Shown one piece after another: positions 28,240-34,950 of a stretch of 36,304 nucleotides of DNA (its first letter is position 1; each line of letters begins with the position of its first letter). This DNA comes from Bacteroidales bacterium. GTDB taxonomy: Bacteria > Bacteroidota > Bacteroidia > Bacteroidales > PWNQ01. Made by a program: the position numbers and the translations under genes. The notes under the pieces were generated by a model that saw nothing but the letters and a program-made list of their open reading frames with translations, had not been told where the DNA came from and did no database searches. Location: contig JAIPBW010000033.1 of NCBI GenBank assembly GCA_021738505.1, positions 1 to 36,304 on the forward strand, read 5' to 3'.

Positions 28240-29952
28240 ATGGAGAAAGATAAGCAAACGAATAAGAAGAGTGAAGCTCATTTGATAAGCAATAAGAAGT
28301 ATTTTGATGTAGATGGTCCTGTATTTTGGCCGGCAGCTGTTCTTATTGTGGTTTTTATCGCGATAACGCTGATCGTAGGAGATCCAATGGAAAATATTTT
28401 CTCGTCCATACAGACGGAGATATCGACCTATGGCGGTTGGTTTTTCATTTTAGCGGTGAATTTCTTTTTGTTTTTTGTGATTTATATCGCATTCAGTAAA
28501 TATGGAAATATCAAATTAGGCGGGAAGCGATCAAAGCCTGAATTTTCATTAGGCTCCTGGTTTGCGATGCTTTTTAGTGCAGGAATGGGGATTGGTATTT
28601 TGTTCTGGAGTGTGGGCGAACCCATTAATCATTTTATGAGCCCTCCTTCCGGAGAAGCAGGCACCATAGAAGCTGCAGAGATGGCTATGGAGTCTACATT
28701 TTTACACTGGGGGTTGCATGCCTGGGGAATATATGCTTTAGTAGGCATGTCATTAGCTTTTTTCACTTTTAACCGTAAACTTCCGTTAACAATCAGCTCT
28801 GTTTTTTATCCGGTTTTGGGTAACCGTGTACATGGTCCTACCGGTAAAGCCATTAACGTATTGGCCGTGGTAGCTACCTTATTCGGATTGGCTACTTCCT
28901 TAGGCTTAGGTGTTCAACAGGTTAGTGCCGGTTTGGCCCATTTATTTGACTTGCCCGATACTGTTACTTCTCAGGTCATTTTAATCACATTGATCACGCT
29001 TGCTGCTACAGGCTCTGTCGTGGCCGGGCTCAGTGGTGGTGTGCGAAGGTTGAGTAATATCAATATGGTTATTGGAGCGATTTTCCTGCTATTTATGATT
29101 GTAGTAGGTCCTTCTTTATTTATTGCAGACTCTTTTGTGCAAAATACAGGCGCTTATGTTCAGAATTTTTTCCATCTGTCAACCTGGACAGAAACTTATC
29201 AGCAGTCTGACTGGCAAAATGGATGGACTGTTTTTTACTGGGCATGGTGGATTAGCTGGTCGCCGTTTGTAGGTATGTTTATCGCTCGTATTTCCCGCGG
29301 GAGGTCTTTGCGGGAATTTGTATTGGGTGTGCTTATTGTTCCCACTCTGCTTACCTTTTTATGGTTGAGTGCTTTTGGTGGCAGCGCTATGTTTTTGGAG
29401 ATTAACGCTATGGCCGATATTGCTACTGCAGTTTCCGAAAATGTGGCCACATCATTGTTTGTGTTACTGGAACAATTTCCATGGGCTATGGTCACCTCTA
29501 TGGTAGGTATCATCCTCGTCACAGGTTTTTTTGTTACATCTTCAGACTCCGGTTCATTAGTTGTTGACTCATTGACTGCCGGCGGAAAGCTGGATGCACC
29601 GGTAATGCAACGAATTTTCTGGGCGTTAACGGAGGGTGGTGTTGCTGCTGTGTTGTTAGTAGGCGGAGGCCTGGGAGCCCTACAGACTGCCGCGATTACG
29701 ACCGGTTTGCCCTTTGCCGTTATTCTTATCCTTATGACCCGAAGTTTGCTTAAAGGACTGGGAACCGAATATCAGGAAATGAAAGATGCTGAGATGGAAT
29801 CCGAAAAAGAACAATATCAGCAAGCGATTACTGCCATGATCCGGAAACACGAAAGTTCGCGCTCCGGTCAGGGGAAGCAAGAAAATGAAACCCAATCGAA
29901 GGATAAAAATAACCAACAGAATAAATCACAGAACACCGAAAACGAAAAATAG
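28240..29952 (+). CDS. BCCT-family betaine/choline/carnitine transporter
   Basis: The 570-residue inner-membrane protein shows about twelve hydrophobic segments and the BCCT hallmarks: the glycine-rich MGIGILFWSVGEP stretch (TM3 region) and the tryptophan box WTVFYWAWWISWSPFVGMFIARISRGRS. The family takes up glycine betaine, choline, carnitine or ectoine, driven by Na+ or H+, mostly during osmotic stress. Substrate cannot be assigned from the motifs. Residues from about 520 form a long charged cytoplasmic tail rich in Lys, Gln, Asn and Glu; in characterised members terminal extensions sense K+ or membrane state, so a regulatory role is possible. The stop is two bases before the ATG of a universal stress protein gene, so the two genes are almost certainly co-transcribed. 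The ATG is preceded by an A/T-rich leader without a clear Shine-Dalgarno site. Confidence 0.94.
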   Translation: MEKDKQTNKKSEAHLISNKKYFDVDGPVFWPAAVLIVVFIAITLIVGDPMENIFSSIQTEISTYGGWFFILAVNFFLFFVIYIAFSKYGNIKLGGKRSKPEFSLGSWFAMLFSAGMGIGILFWSVGEPINHFMSPPSGEAGTIEAAEMAMESTFLHWGLHAWGIYALVGMSLAFFTFNRKLPLTISSVFYPVLGNRVHGPTGKAINVLAVVATLFGLATSLGLGVQQVSAGLAHLFDLPDTVTSQVILITLITLAATGSVVAGLSGGVRRLSNINMVIGAIFLLFMIVVGPSLFIADSFVQNTGAYVQNFFHLSTWTETYQQSDWQNGWTVFYWAWWISWSPFVGMFIARISRGRSLREFVLGVLIVPTLLTFLWLSAFGGSAMFLEINAMADIATAVSENVATSLFVLLEQFPWAMVTSMVGIILVTGFFVTSSDSGSLVVDSLTAGGKLDAPVMQRIFWALTEGGVAAVLLVGGGLGALQTAAITTGLPFAVILILMTRSLLKGLGTEYQEMKDAEMESEKEQYQQAITAMIRKHESSRSGQGKQENETQSKDKNNQQNKSQNTENEK

Positions 29953-29954
29953 TT

Positions 29955-30875
29955 ATGTATAAATTTGATCATATTTTAGTAGCGCTCGATCTTAGCGATA
30001 TGGATAGCTTCCTGATTCGCTACAGTAATTTTTTATTGGAAAAATTCAAGCCCAAAAGTATTACGTTTTTGCATGTCATAAAATCTTATGAAATCCCAAA
30101 AGATGTGCGTGCAAAATTTCCGGAAATGGATGAGCCCCTGGCAGATATTGTTAAGGAAGAATTGAGTGCCAAAATAAAGGAACTGTTGATAGATGCCGGC
30201 AAAACAGATGTCCACGTGGTTGTAAAAGAAGGTGTGACAACAGAAACAATTGTGCAGTATAGCCAATTGAATGATATTACACTAACCCTGATGGGTAAGA
30301 AGATCGGATATAAAGGACATGGGGGAGTTGTTAGAAAAGTGCTCAACATTACTCCTTCGTCAGTTTTGCTTATAAGTGAAACAGCTCAACCTAAGATGGA
30401 TCATCTGCTGGTTCGTATGGACTTCACGAAAATGTCTGTCATGGCAATGAAAATGGCGCTGAAAATCCAAGAGCAAACGGAGGCTAAAATATCTTGTCAT
30501 CATGTGCATAAGTTGCCGTTGAAATATTTCACCCGAAGCTCGGTGAGTGACGAGAATAAGCTTGAACGGGAGATATATAATTATACCCAAAAAGAATTTA
30601 AGAAATTTGTTAAAAAGAACAAACTGGCGGCCAATGATATTCCCTGCACGTCAGCCCTGGACTTTGAAAACGAAGAAGCCCAGATTTTATACAGCAAAGC
30701 ACTTACCATCAGTGCTGACTTAATTGTACTGGGAACTAAGATCAAATCATCCATGGCGGATGTTATTTTGGAGAGTACTTCCGAAAAGTTGGCCGGACCG
30801 GAGAAAAATATTCCCGTCTTTGTAGTGAAAGATCGCTCACAAACTATGGGCTTCTTAAATGCGCTTTTTGATTAA
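29955..30875 (+). CDS. Tandem universal stress protein (two UspA domains)
   Basis: The 306-residue cytosolic protein contains two UspA domains, about 1-145 and 150-292. The first starts with FDHILVALDLSDMD and ends with LTLMGKKIGYKGHGGVVRKVLNITPSSVLLIS, a reasonable match to the G-x2-G-x9-G-S/T nucleotide loop. The second opens with MDHLLVRMDFTKMS and ends with IVLGTKIKSSMADVILES, where the glycine loop is degraded, so only the first half may bind ATP. Usp proteins act in stress survival, and some bind next to transporters; the osmolyte TRAP transporter TeaABC of Halomonas has a Usp regulator, TeaD. The two-base spacing to the BCCT gene suggests a similar partnership; this is inference. A lipoprotein gene for betaine binding follows by 75 bases. 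Confidence 0.92.
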   Translation: MYKFDHILVALDLSDMDSFLIRYSNFLLEKFKPKSITFLHVIKSYEIPKDVRAKFPEMDEPLADIVKEELSAKIKELLIDAGKTDVHVVVKEGVTTETIVQYSQLNDITLTLMGKKIGYKGHGGVVRKVLNITPSSVLLISETAQPKMDHLLVRMDFTKMSVMAMKMALKIQEQTEAKISCHHVHKLPLKYFTRSSVSDENKLEREIYNYTQKEFKKFVKKNKLAANDIPCTSALDFENEEAQILYSKALTISADLIVLGTKIKSSMADVILESTSEKLAGPEKNIPVFVVKDRSQTMGFLNALFD

Positions 30876-30950
30876 AAAACACATATTGCAGATCTATTGA
30901 TTAGAGTTTTTATCCTAGTTATAAACCAGATGTCAGAAAAATACAGCTTT

Positions 30951-31844
30951 ATGACCAACAAGATCAACAAAACGAACTCAACAGCCCTGTTTCTATTGAT
31001 TTTTACGGGATTTATTTTGAATTCCTGTAATTTAAATCCACTGGAGGAGGAGCAGGAACGCACTTTAAACCTTGTTTATACCGACTGGACCGAAAGCGTG
31101 GCTTTAGCTCATTTAAGCAGTGTCTTGCTTGAAGAAAAAATGGAATATGACGTTTCCATGAAATTGGCTGATGTGGAGTCGGTTTACAAAGATTTGGCAG
31201 AAGGAAAAGCCGATGTATTCCCTGATGCCTGGTTGCCGGAAACGCAAAAAAAATATTATGATATCTATCAGGACCGGATTGAGCAGGTTGGAATTATTTT
31301 CCCCGAAGCCAGAACAGGGTTTGTTGTTCCCGAATATAGCAAACTAAAGACAATTTCCGATTTGAAAAAATACGATCTTCCTGTGATTGGTATTGACTCC
31401 GGCGCCGGAGTGATGCATCAGGCTGTGTTTGCGCTTGAAACTCATGATTTGCAAAACAAAGTAGTGGACTATTCGGAAAATGTCATGCTTCAACATTTAC
31501 AAGATAGTATTGAAAGACGAAAAGAAATTGTGGTTACAGGCTGGAAACCACACTGGATTTTTGCACGATACAAAGTCCGTTTTCTGGAAGACCCGGATAA
31601 TCTTTTTGGTGCCCAGGAAAAGATTTATGCTCTTAGCCGAAAAGATCTTTATGAAGAGCATCCCCATGCTGTCCGTTTTTTCGAAAGAATGCAGTTGTCC
31701 GAAAAACAATTAAATCAGTTGATTTATGAAATCCGGATTAATGAAGACCCCAGAGCAGGGGTGAAAGAATGGATTAAGAAAAATGAATATATCGTGAATC
31801 AATGGGTGAAAAATCTTAAGCCTGAACGGATGAAAATCATGTAA
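30951..31844 (+). CDS. Glycine-betaine/proline-type (OpuAC-like) substrate-binding lipoprotein
   Basis: I chose the ATG at 30951 (297 residues) because it gives a compact lipoprotein signal: basic N-terminus, hydrophobic core and lipobox LNSC with Cys26. ATG at 30930 and a TTG at 30897 are possible earlier starts. The mature part fits the OpuAC/ProX-type fold: VYTDWTESVALAHLSSVLLE, YKDLAEGKADVFPDAWLP and VVTGWKPHWIFARY supply the tryptophans expected in the aromatic box that holds quaternary amines, and GIDSGAGVM is a usual hinge segment. Such proteins deliver betaine to OpuAA/OpuAB ABC partners, but none is encoded here. The gene follows the BCCT-usp pair on the same strand with a 75-base gap, so an osmolyte role fits. 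It could serve an ABC system elsewhere or act as a sensor. Function in this species is inferred. Confidence 0.87.
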   Translation: MTNKINKTNSTALFLLIFTGFILNSCNLNPLEEEQERTLNLVYTDWTESVALAHLSSVLLEEKMEYDVSMKLADVESVYKDLAEGKADVFPDAWLPETQKKYYDIYQDRIEQVGIIFPEARTGFVVPEYSKLKTISDLKKYDLPVIGIDSGAGVMHQAVFALETHDLQNKVVDYSENVMLQHLQDSIERRKEIVVTGWKPHWIFARYKVRFLEDPDNLFGAQEKIYALSRKDLYEEHPHAVRFFERMQLSEKQLNQLIYEIRINEDPRAGVKEWIKKNEYIVNQWVKNLKPERMKIM

Positions 31845-31901
31845 CAATGGATTATTGTTTGTCTGTTAGGAGGTTAACAGTTCGCACTGTCACAAAAATT
31901 G

Positions 31902-31909
31902 TATATTTG
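31902..31909 (+). promoter_or_regulatory. -7 box of the four-helix membrane protein gene
   Basis: TATATTTG, a full TAnnTTTG match followed by CCGG, 20 bases upstream of the ATG at 31930. A -33 element at the exact spacing is not clear (TTCG lies three bases too close). Confidence 0.55.
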
Positions 31910-31929
31910 CCGGTTTAAAATTATATGTA

Positions 31930-32436
31930 ATGGCAAAGAATCAGGGGAAACTGACATCAAAAGATTATCTGAAGGAGCTGAAAACATTTTACCGGTTTAC
32001 AATCCAGGGGCTTATAATTTTAACTGTTGCGGTTTTGGGAATGTCTTATCTGGGCGAGACAGAGGCTCCTGATTTAAATTTTGAGCAAGGAACGTTTATC
32101 TTAATAATGCTGGCTGTGTTTCTTATTGTTTACGCAGGCGGATGGCTGTTACGCCGAAAAATGCATAATCAGTTGCTGGCTTTGCCGTCGCTTAAGAGAA
32201 AACTTCAAAAATACCGGCTCTACTTTTTGATGAGCTTACTTTCATGGAAGTTGATCGGGTTACTGGCAATGGTTGGGTTTTATATTTCAGCGAACTATGT
32301 TTTTCTTCTGATAACCGCCCTGGCTCTTTTGGGTATTATTTCTCAAAAACCAAACCTGGAAAAGATTGCTAAAGAAATTGAACTTTCGTCAGCTCAAAAA
32401 GAAAAAATGCAGGATCCGGAGTTTGTTATTTCCTGA
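31930..32436 (+). CDS. Small membrane protein with about four transmembrane helices, unknown
   Basis: The 168-residue protein has hydrophobic segments at about 25-43 (IQGLIILTVAVLGMSYL), 54-74 (TFILIMLAVFLIVYAGGWLL), 96-116 and 117-136 (YVFLLITALALLGII). The N- and C-termini are polar and charged; the tail is LEKIAKEIELSSAQKEKMQDPEF. I do not recognise the family. The basic loop after helix 2 (RRKMHNQLLALPSLKRKLQKYR) suggests it faces the cytoplasm. A near-consensus promoter precedes it, so it may be a separate unit although it lies between the betaine lipoprotein and mgtE on one strand. Homologues with this size and helix count are frequent in Bacteroidota as MFS-like or hypothetical proteins. 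Confidence 0.82.
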   Translation: MAKNQGKLTSKDYLKELKTFYRFTIQGLIILTVAVLGMSYLGETEAPDLNFEQGTFILIMLAVFLIVYAGGWLLRRKMHNQLLALPSLKRKLQKYRLYFLMSLLSWKLIGLLAMVGFYISANYVFLLITALALLGIISQKPNLEKIAKEIELSSAQKEKMQDPEFVIS

Positions 32437-32496
32437 TTTAGTTTCATAATTTTAGTCCATTGCAATAAATTATTCCCTTTTTCAGGAAACAAAATT

Positions 32497-32504
32497 TATA
32501 TTTG
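32497..32504 (+). promoter_or_regulatory. -7 box of mgtE, 150 bases upstream of the start
   Basis: TATATTTG followed by CAG matches TAnnTTTG and is almost the same as the boxes before guaA and the 31930 gene. It implies an mgtE leader RNA of about 145 bases. Confidence 0.55.
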
Positions 32505-32511
32505 CAGTAAT

Positions 32512-32650
32512 ATTTGAGATTAAAGAAAAATCATCGCGGCATAAGTGACTTTGTCGCCAAACTTCTAAAGTTTGTAGTTTTATCCAATTGTTCGGTGATT
32601 TTTAATATTTTAACAACCCTGGGGTATAATATCACAATAGAGAGGAGGTA
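32512..32650 (+). promoter_or_regulatory. Long mgtE 5' leader with hairpins
   Basis: The leader between the -7 box and the mgtE ATG carries a perfect hairpin AAACTT-CTA-AAGTTT (about 32560-32574), an AAGTGACTT palindrome just before it, and a GAGAGGAGG ribosome site close to the start. No match to a known Mg2+ riboswitch is claimed. The length and structure make RNA-level control possible. Confidence 0.35.
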
Positions 32651-32655
32651 CGCTT

Positions 32656-33993
32656 ATGGAAGAAGTTACTATCAATTTTCAGGACTTAATCCAGGAAAAG
32701 AAATGGAAAGAAATAAAGTATCAAGTTGTTGATATTGACCCGGTTGATATTGCAGAAGCTATTGAGCAATTACCTGAAGATGACGATATTATCCTGTTTC
32801 GGTTATTGCCTCAGGAACAAGCAAAAACTACCTTTCAGTTGCTATCTTATGACAAACAGGAACGAATCATTGACGGGCTTGCCGCTAACGTAAATAAGGT
32901 TACCAGCTTGTTGAATGATCTGGACCCGGATGATCGTACCGCTTTGTTTGAAGAGTTACCCGGTGAAGTTAGTCAACGCCTGATACAACTTCTCTCGGCC
33001 GAAGAACGACGTATTGCGACTCGCTTACTCGGTTATCCCGAAGATAGTATCGGAAGGCTTATGACGCCTGAGTTTGTTGCTATTAAACACTATTATACCG
33101 TAGCTCAGGCTCTGGAACACATTCGCAAATTCGGACATGACTCAGAAACGCTGAATGTAATTTATGTTGTGGATGATAACTGGAAACTGGTTGATGACCT
33201 GAGGATTAAAGAAATTATCCTGGCAAAACCGGAACAGAAAATCGAAGAGTTGATGGACCACCGCTTTGTGGCTTTAAATGCTTTCGATGATCAGGAAGAA
33301 GGACTTCAGGAGTTTCAGGATTATGACAGGGTAGCTTTACCGGTCGTTAATACCGAAGGTGTCCTGATTGGGATTGTTACCTTTGATGATGTGATGGATG
33401 TTGCAGAGGAAGAGACTACCGAAGACTTTCACCGCTTTGGTTCTTTTCAGGATGCTATTGTTAATCCCCTGAAAGCAAGGGTTATGTTGCTATACCGAAA
33501 ACGCATTTTTTGGTTGACAATTCTCGTGTTTATGAATGTGTTTTCTGGAGCTGCAATAGCCCATTATGAGGATTTTATTCAGTCTGCCGTATCCCTGCTT
33601 TTTTTCCTCCCCTTGCTGATCGGCAGTAGTGGTAATGCCGGGGCGCAATCTGCCACACTTATGATCCGGTCACTGGCCGTGGGAGATGTTGAAGTAAAAG
33701 ACTGGTTTAAGCTTTTAAGCAAAGAATTGTTGGTTTCCTTCTTGTTAGGCATTACCATGGCTGTAGGTGTTGCCCTGGTGGCAAGCTTCCGGGCACCTGA
33801 TATTATTATAGTAGTAGCATCTACTATGGTTTTAACGGTTATGGCCGGAAGTATGATCGGACTGCTCTTGCCGTTTATCTTTACCTTGCTGAATAAGGAC
33901 CCCGCCGCTGCCAGTGCTCCTCTGATTACCTCTATTGCAGATATAACCGGTGTTTTGATCTATTTTTCCATTGCGAAAATGTTCTTGCTTTGA
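32656..33993 (+). CDS. mgtE: MgtE-family magnesium channel
   Basis: The 445-residue protein has the MgtE architecture. The N-domain (about 20-125) has repeated helical units with LPEDDDIILFRLLPQEQA and LDPDDRTALFEELPGE. A CBS pair follows at about 138-260 (LMTPEFVAI..., VALPVVNTEGVLIGIVTFDDVMDVAEEETTEDFHR). The membrane domain of five helices covers about 285-445, with the conserved SSGNAGAQSATLMIRSLA and DPAAASAPLITSIADITG, which line the pore. It passes Mg2+ across the inner membrane and is closed by Mg2+ bound at the cytosolic domains. The acidic residues at the cytosolic domain/linker are in place. Start ATG is preceded by GGAGG. An upstream ATG-like reading of the leader (32514-32732 in another frame) is not supported. 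Terminator follows 10 bases after the stop. Confidence 0.95.
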   Translation: MEEVTINFQDLIQEKKWKEIKYQVVDIDPVDIAEAIEQLPEDDDIILFRLLPQEQAKTTFQLLSYDKQERIIDGLAANVNKVTSLLNDLDPDDRTALFEELPGEVSQRLIQLLSAEERRIATRLLGYPEDSIGRLMTPEFVAIKHYYTVAQALEHIRKFGHDSETLNVIYVVDDNWKLVDDLRIKEIILAKPEQKIEELMDHRFVALNAFDDQEEGLQEFQDYDRVALPVVNTEGVLIGIVTFDDVMDVAEEETTEDFHRFGSFQDAIVNPLKARVMLLYRKRIFWLTILVFMNVFSGAAIAHYEDFIQSAVSLLFFLPLLIGSSGNAGAQSATLMIRSLAVGDVEVKDWFKLLSKELLVSFLLGITMAVGVALVASFRAPDIIIVVASTMVLTVMAGSMIGLLLPFIFTLLNKDPAAASAPLITSIADITGVLIYFSIAKMFLL

Positions 33994-34000
33994 AATTGAT

Positions 34001-34037
34001 AAAACCTCAACAATAGAGGTGCAAATGTTGAGGTTTT
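34001..34037. terminator. Bidirectional terminator between mgtE and the PfpI gene
   Basis: AAAACCTCAACA (34001-34012) and TGTTGAGGTTTT (34026-34037) form a perfect 12-bp stem with a 13-base loop. The ends supply T runs in both directions. It lies between two convergent genes. Confidence 0.9.
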
Positions 34038-34075
34038 GACTGCTTGATTTAAATACAAAGAGAAGTGTTTTCGTT

Positions 34076-34594
34076 TTATTTTGAGTTATGTAACTGCTCA
34101 ATATATGATTTCATATACAGGTGCAGGTCGGCAGGTGTACGGCTTGAGATAAGGTTTTTATCCTGCACAACTGCTTCGTCAATCCATTGGACGCCTGCAT
34201 TTTTCATGTCGTCTTTAATAGCTCCTACACTGGTAGCTTTGCGGTCTCTCAGAATTCCGGCAGAGATGGCAACCCAGCCGGCATGGCAGATGATACCAAC
34301 CGGTTTCACGGCATCATTCATTTTTTTGATAAAATCTGTTACTTTATTGTTTCGCCGTAATTTATCAGGAGCATATCCGCCGGGGATAAGAACACCGTCA
34401 AATTCTTCTGCGTTGAGGTCATCAAATGAAATATCTGCTTTAGCCGGTAGGCCGTTTTTACCCTTATACGTTTTGCCGGCTTCCGGCCCGGCCAGTTTTA
34501 CGTCAACTCCTTCTTCGCGTAAACGGATTGCCGGATACCACAATTCCAGATCTTCATAGATGTCATGTACTAATGTTACTACTTTTATACTCAT
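34076..34594 (-). CDS. PfpI/DJ-1-family protein (YhbO-like)
   Basis: The 172-residue protein aligns by eye with archaeal PfpI from end to end: YEDLELWYP (Glu14), KLAGPEAG, DGVLIPGGYAPDKLR, the nucleophile elbow IICHAGW with Cys103-His104, GTS/ATSVGAIKDDMKNAGVQW, and SSRTPADLHLYM. PfpI was described as an intracellular protease; bacterial relatives such as YhbO are better known as stress proteins or glyoxalase/deglycase-type enzymes, a function still argued about. The nucleophile and its acidic partner are present. After Cys-His the usual Gly-Pro is Ala-Gly-Trp, which might alter the pocket. Length is normal. It is convergent with mgtE across a shared terminator, and a small inverted repeat (GTTATG/CATAAC, 34612-34631) lies just upstream of its start. 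Confidence 0.92.
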   Translation of the reverse strand: MSIKVVTLVHDIYEDLELWYPAIRLREEGVDVKLAGPEAGKTYKGKNGLPAKADISFDDLNAEEFDGVLIPGGYAPDKLRRNNKVTDFIKKMNDAVKPVGIICHAGWVAISAGILRDRKATSVGAIKDDMKNAGVQWIDEAVVQDKNLISSRTPADLHLYMKSYIEQLHNSK

Positions 34595-34682
34595 ATGTCT
34601 GTTTTTTGTTAGTTATGTTCTTTAGCATAACGAAAAACAGCAGGCTTTTGTTTAGCAGTTGCTCATTTGTTTAAAATCACCT

Positions 34683-34748
34683 TCCCTGACAGGGTTTGCA
34701 ATGAACAATAAATTATAGTTATGAATAACTGCACCACCCTGTCAGGGA
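34683..34748. repeat. Inverted-repeat element with two CCCTGACAGGG-type palindromes
   Basis: TCCCTGACAGGGT (34683-34695) is the exact reverse complement of ACCCTGTCAGGGA (34736-34748), with 40 bases between. Each arm is itself a palindrome around one central base (CCCTG-A/T-CAGGG). TGCA on both inner flanks can extend the pairing, and GTTAT-GA-ATAAC makes a small inner hairpin. I recall CCCTGWCAGGG-type dispersed elements in intergenic DNA of Bacteroidota; that is memory, not a search. Confidence 0.75.
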
Positions 34749-34804
34749 TGATCTTCAGGAAGCTTGCCTGCGTAAAAGCCGCAATAGATTTTCTTTTCTG
34801 ATTG

Positions 34805-34836
34805 TTTGGTTTTTACATTTTTCGTTATTATCTTTG
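34805..34836 (+). promoter_or_regulatory. Promoter for the right-edge secreted protein
   Basis: TTTG (34805-34808), then 20 bases, then TATCTTTG (34829-34836): both Bacteroidota boxes at ideal spacing. It is about 115 bases before the main ATG (34951) and 32 before a short leader ORF. It is the best promoter in the window. Confidence 0.75.
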
Positions 34837-34867
34837 AATGGATATAAAACCCAAAAACCGAATTACT

Positions 34868-34942
34868 ATGAACCTATTTACACAAGTTAACCATTCTATT
34901 AGAAGATGGGGGTGGCTCATTATCAGTCAACTAAAAATATAA
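34868..34942 (+). CDS. 24-codon leader ORF, hypothetical
   Basis: ATG at 34868 opens 24 codons ending TAA at 34942, eight bases before the ATG of the next gene and in a different frame. It lies just downstream of the best promoter in the window. The peptide has a basic patch followed by a hydrophobic run (RRWGWLIIS). I know no family. It could be a translated leader affecting the downstream gene, or chance. Confidence 0.3.
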   Translation: MNLFTQVNHSIRRWGWLIISQLKI

Positions 34943-34950
34943 AAAGAGTT

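Noticed and set aside
32505..32655. Known M-box (ykoK) Mg2+ riboswitch before mgtE
   Set aside because: I could not find its conserved core in the leader; only generic hairpins were seen.
34683..34748. Rho-independent terminator for a neighbouring gene
   Set aside because: It is not at the 3' end of any gene (the PfpI gene starts upstream of it, on the other strand) and no T run follows either arm.
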